Below the pieces are notes generated by a model. That model had not been told where the DNA came from, ran no database searches, and was given only the letters and a program-made list of their open reading frames with translations. DNA of 26,594 bases. Origin: CAZBQG01 sp964493945. Lineage in GTDB: Bacteria; Pseudomonadota; Alphaproteobacteria; Rhodospirillales; UBA2165. The DNA lies in the NCBI GenBank assembly GCA_964493945.1, contig CAZBQG010000022.1, positions 1-26,594 on the forward strand, read 5' to 3'. The position numbers and the translations under genes were made by a program. Below are positions 16,207 through 23,402 of the stretch, piece after piece; the first letter of the stretch is position 1; the number at the start of each line of letters is the position of its first letter.

Positions 16207-16986
16207 ATGGCTTTGCAGGGCAAGACAATCATCATCTCCGGAATTGCCTCGGGCATCGGACAGGCGACGGCGGCCTTGGCCAGGCAGGCCGGCGCCTATG
16301 TCATCGGTTTGGATAAGAACCCGGCCACTGTCGAGTTGGATCAATTCATTGAAATAGATATGAGTGACGAAGGCGCCATCGATGCAGCCTTGGAGCAAAT
16401 TGATGAGGGCGCCGACAGGCTTTGCAATATCGCCGGCATCTCCATGGCCCCGCCCCAGCCCATGGTTCTCAAGGTCAATTTTCTGGGGCCCCGCTATCTG
16501 GCCACCAAACTGGCGCCCCGGCTTGCCGATGGCGCATCGATCGTCAATATGGCATCGGTCGGCGGTTCCGCCTGGCGCGACAATCTGGAACAGGTGAAGC
16601 CCTGCATTGCCCTCACTTCCATGTCCCAGGCCGAACAATTTTGCACCGAATACAATGTGGAACGCACCTTGAGTTACAAACTGGCCAAGGAATGCCTGAT
16701 CGTCTGGACCATGATGAATGCCCGGACCTGGCTGGACCGGGGAATCCGCATCAATTGCGTGAGTCCGGGCCCTATCGAGACGCCCCTTTTGCACGCCTCC
16801 CAAGCCGTATCGGGGGAAAGGGGCAAACAGATCACCGGCAAGGCGCCCCGCATCGGTGAGCCCCTGGAAGTGGCCAGCGTCGTATTGTTTCTTTTGACCG
16901 GGGCCAGCGGATTCATTAATGGCGCCGATATCGGTGTTGACGGCGGCTTGGCCGCGACTTTCAATCGGGAAAGATTTGATTTCTAG
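16207..16986 (+). CDS. SDR dehydrogenase, 3-alpha-hydroxysteroid dehydrogenase-like
   Basis: NAD(P)-dependent alcohol dehydrogenase/ketoreductase of 259 residues. It has the cofactor motif SGIASGIGQATA (residues 10-21), NIAG, Ser in NMASVGG, and the catalytic pair in SYKLAKEC (YxxxK present). The long insert between Ser and Tyr and the short NIAG arm resemble the 3-alpha-HSD/carbonyl reductase (HsdA) type, but steroid specificity is not shown. INCVSPGPIETPLL and FINGADIGVDGG are standard C-terminal SDR motifs. GGGAGGAG lies directly upstream of the ATG. It sits between the permease and the E1-alpha gene with 16-bp gaps, so a reasonable role is oxidation of a secondary alcohol to the ketone used by the thiamine enzyme; that role is inference. 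Confidence 0.87.
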   Translation: MALQGKTIIISGIASGIGQATAALARQAGAYVIGLDKNPATVELDQFIEIDMSDEGAIDAALEQIDEGADRLCNIAGISMAPPQPMVLKVNFLGPRYLATKLAPRLADGASIVNMASVGGSAWRDNLEQVKPCIALTSMSQAEQFCTEYNVERTLSYKLAKECLIVWTMMNARTWLDRGIRINCVSPGPIETPLLHASQAVSGERGKQITGKAPRIGEPLEVASVVLFLLTGASGFINGADIGVDGGLAATFNRERFDF

Positions 16987-17002
16987 AGACAGGGAACAGG
17001 AT

Positions 17003-17992
17003 ATGGAAAATTTTGGTCCAACCAATGAACAAACCCTGGCCATGTATGAACGCATGGCCCTGATCCGGGCCATGGAAGAACAGTTGGGAGATGATTTTCA
17101 CGCAGGCCGCCTGCCCGGCGGCGTGCATTTATATATTGGCCAGGAAGCGGTGGCCGCCGGCGTCTGCGCCCATCTGGACGACACGGACTGGATCAATTCC
17201 ACCCATCGCGGCCATGGCCATTTTCTGGCCAAGGGCGGCGATCCCAATACCATGATGGCCGAAATCCACGGTCATGCGGATGGTATCTGCAAGGGCATGG
17301 GCGGCTCCATGCATGTGGCCGATCTCTCCAAGGGAATTCTCGGCGCCAACGGCATCGTCGGCGGCGGCATGAGCCTCAGCGTCGGCGCCGCCCTGGCCGC
17401 CCAGATGGAAGGCGAGGGACAGGTCTCGGTGGGCTTTTTCGGCGATGGCGCATCGAACCAGGGCGTGCTCATGGAGGCGCTCAATGTCAGCTCATTGTGG
17501 AAGCTGCCTTTGGTGTTCATCTGCGAAAATAACGGCTTTTCCGAATTCTCGCCCATCGACACCGTGACGTCCGGGCAAATCGCCGGGCGGGCCAGTTCCT
17601 TCGGTATGCCCATCGAGGTGATTGACGGCAATGACGCCATCGCCGTCTGGACCGCCGCCGGCAAGGCCGTGGAACATGCCCGTGCCGGCGAGGGGCCGTC
17701 ATTCATAGAGGCCGCCACCTACCGGACGCGCGGCCATTTCGAGGCCGAAAAGCTGATGATCACTCATAAATACCGGGAAGAAAGTGAAATCGAAATGTGG
17801 CGCGGACGCGACCCCATTCCGCGCCTGGCAAAATATATGGATGAAAATGGCATCTGTGATGCGGGCGAAATCGCCGCCATCGAAGAACGCGTGGAAGCCC
17901 AAGTGGATGAAGCGGTCGCTTTCGCCGAGGCCGGCTCACCGCCCGATCTGGCAGTGATCCGCGATCTGATGTTCGATGGTCAAAATCCCTGA
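17003..17992 (+). CDS. ThDP-dependent dehydrogenase E1 alpha subunit (acetoin/pyruvate-type)
   Basis: Alpha subunit of a heterotetrameric E1 that decarboxylates or cleaves 2-oxoacids or acetoin-type ketols and transfers the acyl group to lipoate. The 329 residues match AcoA/PdhA. Visible motifs are LYIGQEAVAAGVCAHL, the His-rich STHRGHGHFLAKGGD, GGSMHVAD, and the thiamine-diphosphate motif GDGA (147-150) ... NN (176-177). ATG 17003 was chosen, with AGGGAACAGG upstream; the open frame back to 16919 lies inside the SDR gene. E1-beta follows after 9 bp. With the SDR upstream and no decarboxylase accessory genes, an acetoin dehydrogenase-like ketol/diketone cleavage is more likely than housekeeping pyruvate dehydrogenase, but substrate specificity cannot be read directly. 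Confidence 0.88.
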   Translation: MENFGPTNEQTLAMYERMALIRAMEEQLGDDFHAGRLPGGVHLYIGQEAVAAGVCAHLDDTDWINSTHRGHGHFLAKGGDPNTMMAEIHGHADGICKGMGGSMHVADLSKGILGANGIVGGGMSLSVGAALAAQMEGEGQVSVGFFGDGASNQGVLMEALNVSSLWKLPLVFICENNGFSEFSPIDTVTSGQIAGRASSFGMPIEVIDGNDAIAVWTAAGKAVEHARAGEGPSFIEAATYRTRGHFEAEKLMITHKYREESEIEMWRGRDPIPRLAKYMDENGICDAGEIAAIEERVEAQVDEAVAFAEAGSPPDLAVIRDLMFDGQNP

Positions 17993-18001
17993 GGTGATGA
18001 G

Positions 18002-18970
18002 GTGGCAAAAATAAGATTTATCCAGGCGATCAATCAGGCCCTGGCCGAAGAAATGGAACGCGATGAGCGCATTGTGCTGTTTGGCGAGGATATCATCGCC
18101 AGCACGTCGGGCGACACGCGCGGCCTGCACGAACGGTTCGGCCCCGAGCGGGTGCGCGATACGCCGATCTGCGAAGACACATTATCAGGCATGGCGGTGG
18201 GTGCCGCCGCCGCCGGCAGGCGGGTGATCCTGCATATGATGTTCGGCAATTTCATCTATACCGGCTTTGACGCCATTGCCAATCAGATGGCTAAGCTGCG
18301 TCTGATGACCGGCGGTCAGGTCAAGCTGCCGGTGACGGTTCTGGCCGGCTATGGCGGCGGGCGGGCGACGGCCGCGCAACATTCGGACACACCCTATTCC
18401 CTGTTGATGAATCTGGGCGGTATCAATGTGGCCGTGCCGTCCACGCCCGCCGATGCAAAGGGATTGCTAAAAACCGCGATCCGTAGCGACAATCCCGCTT
18501 TCTTCATGGAGCCCGGCGGTCGCGGCGGCATGACCGGCGAAGTGCCGGAAGGCGAATACACTACGCCCTTTGGCGTCGCCGAAACCCAGCGCGAAGGCAC
18601 GGACCTGACCATCATCGGCATCGGCGCCATGTTGCGCCCGGCATTGGAGGCGGCTGAGACCCTTGCCGGCGACGGGATCGAAGCCGAAGTGGTGGATCTT
18701 CGCACCCTGGTGCCCATGGATGAGGATGCGATCATCGCGTCCCTGGAAAAGACCGGGCGCCTGATCGTCGTCGATGAGGCCCGCGACCGTTGCAGCGCAG
18801 CCAGCCATATCGCGGCCATTGCCGCCGACAAGGGCTTTGGCGCGCTTAAAGCGCCGGTCAAGCGCCTGACGGTGGACAATATGTGCATGCCCTATGCGCC
18901 GGTGGTGGAAAAATCCATCATTCCCAACAGCGACGATATCGCCGCCGCGGCCCGCGAACTGGTGGGCTGA
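18002..18970 (+). CDS. ThDP-dependent dehydrogenase E1 beta subunit
   Basis: Beta subunit pairing with the preceding alpha subunit, 322 residues. Motifs of the transketolase_pyr and transketolase C-terminal domains are present: ERIVLFGEDI, RVRDTPICEDTLSGMAVGAA with the ThDP-activating Glu, IANQMAKLRLMTGGQ, HSDTPYSLLMNLGG, VAVPSTPADAKGLLKTAI and DLTIIGIGAML. It begins with GTG at 18002, nine bases after the E1-alpha stop, with GAGG about seven bases upstream. The HS(Q/D) position reads HSD where pyruvate-type enzymes have HSQ, perhaps affecting specificity. It is followed after 3 bp by a lipoyl-domain gene, consistent with one operon and one complex. Confidence 0.88.
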   Translation: MAKIRFIQAINQALAEEMERDERIVLFGEDIIASTSGDTRGLHERFGPERVRDTPICEDTLSGMAVGAAAAGRRVILHMMFGNFIYTGFDAIANQMAKLRLMTGGQVKLPVTVLAGYGGGRATAAQHSDTPYSLLMNLGGINVAVPSTPADAKGLLKTAIRSDNPAFFMEPGGRGGMTGEVPEGEYTTPFGVAETQREGTDLTIIGIGAMLRPALEAAETLAGDGIEAEVVDLRTLVPMDEDAIIASLEKTGRLIVVDEARDRCSAASHIAAIAADKGFGALKAPVKRLTVDNMCMPYAPVVEKSIIPNSDDIAAAARELVG

Positions 18971-18973
18971 GCC

Positions 18974-19216
18974 ATGAAGGTCAACCTTAAACTGGCCCGC
19001 GTCGGCATGAATATGGAAGAGGCAACCATCGTCAAATGGCACCAGGCGCCGGGGGATGAATTTGCCATTGGCGACACGATCTACGAGATAGAAACCGAAA
19101 AAGTGTCCCAGGAGGTGGAAGCGCCAGCCGCCGGAACCCTGCTGGAAATCAAGGTGCCCGAAGGCGATGTTGCCCAGGTGGAAGATATCGTCTGCGTCAT
19201 CGATGTGGAGCCCTAA
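18974..19216 (+). CDS. Stand-alone lipoyl-domain protein
   Basis: 80-residue single lipoyl/biotinyl domain. The modified lysine is Lys43 in the IETEKVSQEVEAP hairpin, and the flanking PGDEFAIGD and PAAGTLLEIKVPEGD halves give the usual flattened beta barrel. In dehydrogenase complexes this domain is the N-terminal arm of E2 and carries the acyl group from E1. Here it stops after one domain, without linker, E1/E3-binding domain or acyltransferase, so it would be a free acyl carrier like GcvH. ETEKV rather than EAMKM favours lipoate over biotin. It lies 3 bp after E1-beta and 2 bp before the next gene. Confidence 0.87.
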   Translation: MKVNLKLARVGMNMEEATIVKWHQAPGDEFAIGDTIYEIETEKVSQEVEAPAAGTLLEIKVPEGDVAQVEDIVCVIDVEP

Positions 19217-19218
19217 TC

Positions 19219-19671
19219 ATGAGCAAACCCCTCATCCAAGCCACGCTCCATACCGGGCTGACGGTTTCCGATCTGGACCGGTCCATTGCTTTTTACCGCG
19301 ACGGCTTGGGCTTTGAGGTGTCGGAAAGAATTACCCTGGATGGTGCCCATATCGAGCAGATGACCGGCATAGCAGGGGCCCGCATTCAGATCGCCCATGT
19401 CCAGGCCCCGGGACACGGCATCGAGCTTTTGCAATATCTGAAACCCGACGGGCGCCGCCAATCGGATCTCAGGCCATGTGACACGGGCGCCAGTCACATC
19501 GCCTTTCTGGTGGAGAATATTGACGCGGTGCTGGCCGTCCTTAAGACCCACGGCTTCGAGCCCATGGGCCCGCCCCAATCACCCGCCAGCGGGCAGCTCA
19601 AGGGCGGATGGGTGGCCTATTTGCGTGATCCCGACAACACCACCCTCGAATTGCAGCAACTAGCCAATTGA
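19219..19671 (+). CDS. VOC-family protein (glyoxalase-like)
   Basis: 150-residue vicinal-oxygen-chelate protein with two beta-alpha-beta-beta-beta modules. Putative metal ligands follow the family pattern: His in TLHTGLTVSDLDRSIAFY, Glu in GHGIELLQYL, His in ASHIAFLVENID and Glu in NTTLELQQL, so a divalent-metal site looks complete. The family includes glyoxalase I, methylmalonyl-CoA epimerase and ring-cleaving dioxygenases; the sequence is closest in style to glyoxalase-like enzymes, without a firm substrate. The ATG at 19219 is two bases after the lipoyl gene's TAA and uses GGAG inside that gene. With a GST gene downstream, a glutathione-linked isomerisation is possible, though this is only a suggestion. 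Confidence 0.83.
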   Translation: MSKPLIQATLHTGLTVSDLDRSIAFYRDGLGFEVSERITLDGAHIEQMTGIAGARIQIAHVQAPGHGIELLQYLKPDGRRQSDLRPCDTGASHIAFLVENIDAVLAVLKTHGFEPMGPPQSPASGQLKGGWVAYLRDPDNTTLELQQLAN

Positions 19672-19743
19672 CTTAGAATCCGTACTTTGATCAAACAAGG
19701 GAAGTTATAATTATCCAGGAATCTGAAACCCGTATTCACCCAT

Positions 19744-20091
19744 GTGGGTCTTTTCGTTAAAGACCTGGAGCCCATGGTCAAGTTCTACACCGATGTAGTG
19801 GGCCAGACCCTGAGCGACCGGGGCCCCGCCCGCTCAGCCGAGGTTGAACTGGTTTTTTTCTCCAACGATCCGGATGAACATTATCAGTTTGTCTTGGTTT
19901 CGGGCCGGCCCGAGGATGTGGATTTCAGCATTTGCCATCAGGTTTCCTTCCTGATCGAGGATATGGAGGATCTGCGGGCCATGTATGAACGGGTAACGGC
20001 CTATGGGGTCAAAGACATCAAGCCGGTTTTCCACGGCAATGCCTATTCCCTTTATTTCGATGACCCGGAAGGCAATATGGTGGAAATCTAA
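19744..20091 (+). pseudogene. VOC-family protein, main body (split by in-frame TAA)
   Basis: The frame encodes a VOC domain (GLFVKDLEPMVKFYTDVVG ... YSLYFDDPEGNMVEI) that ends at TAA 20089-20091. Family similarity begins before the GTG at 19744: codons from 19723 encode LKPVFTHV, the normal first strand, including its His. No ATG, GTG or TTG is available there. The in-frame codon at 19711, well placed behind AAGGGAAG, is TTA, and an in-frame TAA lies at 19708. The gene therefore lacks a canonical start covering the whole domain and has a stop where relatives continue with Tyr. Both lesions point to decay, sequencing error, or unusual translation (CTG 19723 start, stop readthrough). Relatives with the full tail are about 170-180 residues, from memory. 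Confidence 0.6.
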
Positions 20092-20262
20092 ATGTATTCC
20101 GGATGGCATGTGCCCCAGCCCCATTACCGGCCCATCGATTTCACCATGACCGACGAGGAAATATTGGCGAAGAACGAAGCAATCTGCCAAAAGGATCCCG
20201 GTTACTCATCGCTCCCGGACCGCAAGGCCGAAATGATCAATCGTATGTCCCGGCCGGACTAA
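20092..20262 (+). pseudogene. VOC-family protein, C-terminal tail as separate 56-aa frame
   Basis: ATG 20092 directly follows the TAA of the preceding frame and is in the same reading frame. It encodes 56 residues with WHVPQPHYRPIDFTMTDEEI and ICQKDPGY. This matches, from memory of the family, the conserved tail after the VEIYxDTPW segment of a VOC subgroup, where W(Y/H)VPQPH and a following acidic helix are typical. A Tyr codon changed to TAA would explain the split. The GST gene begins one base after its stop. It might be translated separately by TAAATG reinitiation, in which case the two halves could still assemble. As an independent gene it has no recognisable function. Confidence 0.55.
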
Positions 20263-20263
20263 G

Positions 20264-21028
20264 ATGTTGGAGCTCTATCACAGCGGGCTGACCACCTGTT
20301 CCAAACAGGCGCGGCTAACCCTCCGCGAAAAGGGAGTGGACTACGTCACCCGCTATGTGGAGCTGTGGAATTTCGAAAATCTGAACCCGGAATATATCAA
20401 GCTCAACCCCCATGGCGTGGTGCCCACCCTGGTCCATGACGGGGTGCCGATCCACAACGCCGTGGCGATCATGGAATATGTGGAGGATGCCTTTCCGGGC
20501 CCCGCTCTGCGCCCGGCCGATCTTAAGGCCCGGAGTATTATGCGGGCCTGGATGGCCTTTTCCGACGAGACCCATCATTCGGTGATCACCACCACCTATA
20601 ACGCCATGTTGCGGGCTCAGATGGAGATGCTGGAAAAGGATGAGGTGGAAAAGATCATCGCTGCCTCGCCCATGCCCGAGCGGGCCGAACGTTGGCGCAA
20701 AGCCGCGATGGGCGGCGATGATGAACACGTACTGGCCGCCGCCGCCGCCAATCTGACTTTCGCCATCGGGCGCATGGAAAAGGATCTAGCTGCCGGGGGC
20801 CCGTGGATCGTGGGGGAGGATTATTCCCTGGCCGATATCAGCCTGTTGAGCATCGTTCACCGCATCCGCGAATTGCGCCCCGATCTGGCCGAGCCCGGTG
20901 ATTATCCGGCGGTCAATGACTGGTTCGGGTGCATGAATGCCCGCCCGGCGGTAATAGAGGTCTATAAGGCCGACGGCCTGGAAACCCCTCCCAGGCCCAA
21001 AACCAAAACCATTTCCGGGCTGGGCTGA
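20264..21028 (+). CDS. Glutathione S-transferase family protein
   Basis: 254-residue cytosolic GST. The N-terminal thioredoxin-like domain starts MLELYHSGLTTCSKQARLTL with Cys12/Ser13 as candidate catalytic residues. It continues with LNPHGVVPTLVHDG, which has the cis-Pro (VPTL), and NAVAIMEYVEDAFP at the glutathione-binding Glu/Ser position (here Asn-Ala). The all-helical C-terminal domain has GPWIVGEDYSLADISL, the usual N-capping box. Two additional stretches make it longer than the standard 200-220 residues. It could conjugate, reductively cleave or isomerise an intermediate, as in beta-etherase (LigE/F-like) or maleylacetoacetate-isomerase-type enzymes. It is the last gene of the operon, one base after the VOC tail, and its stop is one base from the convergent CoxL-like gene's stop. 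Confidence 0.85.
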   Translation: MLELYHSGLTTCSKQARLTLREKGVDYVTRYVELWNFENLNPEYIKLNPHGVVPTLVHDGVPIHNAVAIMEYVEDAFPGPALRPADLKARSIMRAWMAFSDETHHSVITTTYNAMLRAQMEMLEKDEVEKIIAASPMPERAERWRKAAMGGDDEHVLAAAAANLTFAIGRMEKDLAAGGPWIVGEDYSLADISLLSIVHRIRELRPDLAEPGDYPAVNDWFGCMNARPAVIEVYKADGLETPPRPKTKTISGLG

Positions 21029-21029
21029 A

Positions 21030-23338
21030 TTAACTTTTTTGAGCCTCCCGGATAGCCCGCCAGATTTTCTCAGGCGTTGCCGGCATTTCCACATGACTGA
21101 CGCCATATTCGCTTAGGGCATTGACGATGGTATTGATCACGGCGGGTGGCGCGCCGGCCGTGCCGCCTTCGCCCGCACCCTTTATGCCCAAGGGATTATT
21201 GGGCGCCAGCACCTCGTTATGGGCCAGATCGAAAGACGGCAGATTGTCGGCCCGGGGCATGCAGTAATCCATGAAGCTGCCGCTGAGAAGCTGCCCCGTG
21301 GCGGGATCATAGGCGCATTCTTCCATCAGGGCCTGGCCGATACTCATGGCCGTGCCGCCATGGGTCTGGCCTTCCACCAGGATGGGATTGATTACCCGGC
21401 CCACATCATCGACGGCAGAATGACGGAGGATTTCGACGGCACCCGTCTCGGCGTCCACCTCCAGCTCACAGACATGGCAGCCATTGGGAAAGGCGGTCAT
21501 CAGTTGGAATATCTCATGGCCGGCCTCCAGTTTGCCCCCCAGCCGGGCGGCCTCGCCCGCCACTTTGAAGATACCCACTACCCGGTCCGTACCGGCTATT
21601 GTGAAGCTTCCTGCATGGAACTGCATATCGCCGGGCGCGCTTTCCAACATCTGGGCGGCGATCTCCCGGCCCTTCTCGATGATCTCGTCGGCGCATTGTT
21701 TCATCAGCGTGCTGGCCAGCCGCATGGAACGGGATGAATGAGACCCGTTGCCGAATTTCGCCCGGTCCGAATCCCCTTCCACCAGTTGCACCTGATCGAA
21801 TGGCACCCCCAGCAGCTCGGCCATCACCTGGGCATAGGCGGTGGCGTGGCCCTGGCCGCTATCCATGGTGCCGGCCACCACCTCCACCTCGCCACCTGGC
21901 TTGATTTCCACCTCCACCCGTTCCTCGGGCACGCCGGTGGCCCATTCGATATAATTGGCCATGCCGATGCCCCGCAACCTGCCGCGGGCAACGGATCCCG
22001 CCTTGCGGGCATGGGAGCCGTCCCAATCGGCCAATTTAAGCACCTCTTCCATGTTTTTGCCGAAATGGCCGGAATCATAGGGAACGTCCGTGGCGCTCAG
22101 ATAGGTTTCGGTGATGGGCGGTATGATATTGCGGCGCCTGAGTTCGACCCCGTCCAGGTCCATTTGGGCGGCGGCCAGATCGATCAGCCTTTCGATCAGG
22201 AACATGGGTTCGGGCCGCCCAGCGCTACGCAGGACCGAAATGGATCCCCGGTTGGTGAATACCCCGGTCGCCTGTATGTAGGCCGCCGGCAGGTCATAAA
22301 CACCGACGACGAAATCCACGGACCGGGCGAAGGGCAATAGGATATGCGCCTCCACCCCGAAATTGACCAGATGCACGACCCGGACGGCCAGAAAATTTCC
22401 CTCCGCATCCAGCGCCAGTTCAGCCCGGCTGATCACGTCCCGGGCCGCCGGATCGCTGAAGAAACATTCGGCCCGCTCGCCCGACCATTTTACCGGACGG
22501 CCCAATCGCTTGGCGGCCCAGATGGCCATGACGAATTCAGGGAACACGATGTTGCGGGTCCCATATCCGCCTCCCACATCGCGGCTGATAACCCGCATTT
22601 TTTTAGGCGCCACGCCGAACATGGCGGCAAGGGCGTTGCGTGGCGAGCCCACGCCCTGGCTGCCGGCTTCCAGGAGATAGCTTCCCGCTGCCTCATCGTA
22701 ATGGGCCAGGGCGGCACGGGGTTCCATGGGCACGCCGGTGACGCGGTTGTTGTGCGTGTCCAGGCGGGTGACATGGTCAGCCCGGGCGAAGGCGGCTTCG
22801 GTGGCTTCTTTGTCGCCCGCTCATGGGTGATACCGATATTGTCCTCTGCCCAGTCCCATATCCTGGGCGCGCCGGGCTCCAGGGCTGCTTTGGCATCCGT
22901 ATTGACCGGAAGGGACTCGTACACAACCTCCACCAGTTCGGCTGCGTCCCTGGCTTGATCCTTGGTCTCTGCCACGACAAGTGCCGTGATTTCGCCGGCG
23001 CATCGCACCCGGTCTGGCACGATGGGAAAGGCATGATTGACGGCCACCTCCGGGCGTCTCGCCACATCGGGTTGGAGCCGCTCCAGAACGGCCCGCTTGG
23101 GGATGGGCGTCAAGCCATCGGCCAGATAATCCTCACCGCTGAGCACGAGCAGGACGCCCGGCGCCGCCCTTGCCGCCGCCAGATCGACGGATTTAATCTT
23201 TGCATGGGCGTGGGGGCAGCGGACCATATGGGCATGGGCCTGGCCGGGGGCATTGAGGTCGTCGCTATATTGACCCCTTCCGGTGAGCAGGCGGAAATCT
23301 TCCTTGCGCAGGACGGGCTGACCAATTCCGAAATCCAT
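21030..23338 (-). pseudogene. Xanthine dehydrogenase/CoxL-type molybdopterin subunit, frameshifted
   Basis: Large molybdopterin-binding subunit of the aldehyde oxidase/xanthine dehydrogenase/CO dehydrogenase family, about 769 residues after correcting one base. The N-terminal domain from ATG 23338 has VLRKEDFRLLTGRGQY and continues to ITHER near base 22820. There the frame changes, and the family sequence resumes in the next frame as AFARADHVTRLDTHNNR and then PMEPR. One missing G in the run read as CCC on the plus strand (22816-22818) restores it. Later motifs are VGGGYGTRN, SVLRSAGRPE, where CoxL form II has AYRGAGR, and the C-terminal GAGEGGTAGAPPAV with the active-site Glu. No FeS or FAD subunit is adjacent. 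Both halves are otherwise clean, so a sequencing error or a recent mutation is as likely as an old pseudogene. Confidence 0.75.
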
Positions 23339-23390
23339 CTACACCCCCTGGTTTTAAGATTTGGCGGATAAAGTCTAACATGGAATTCCT

Positions 23391-23397
23391 AAGGAGG
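23391..23397 (+). promoter_or_regulatory. Consensus Shine-Dalgarno AAGGAGG
   Basis: AAGGAGG ends five bases before ATG 23403. It is the best ribosome-binding site in the window, fixes that start, and suggests high expression of the ThDP enzyme. Confidence 0.75.
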
Positions 23398-23402
23398 AAC
23401 CT

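Noticed and set aside
21029..21060. T6 run next to GGCT/AGCC as a terminator between the GST and CoxL-like genes
   Set aside because: The stem would be only four base pairs with a long loop; not convincing.
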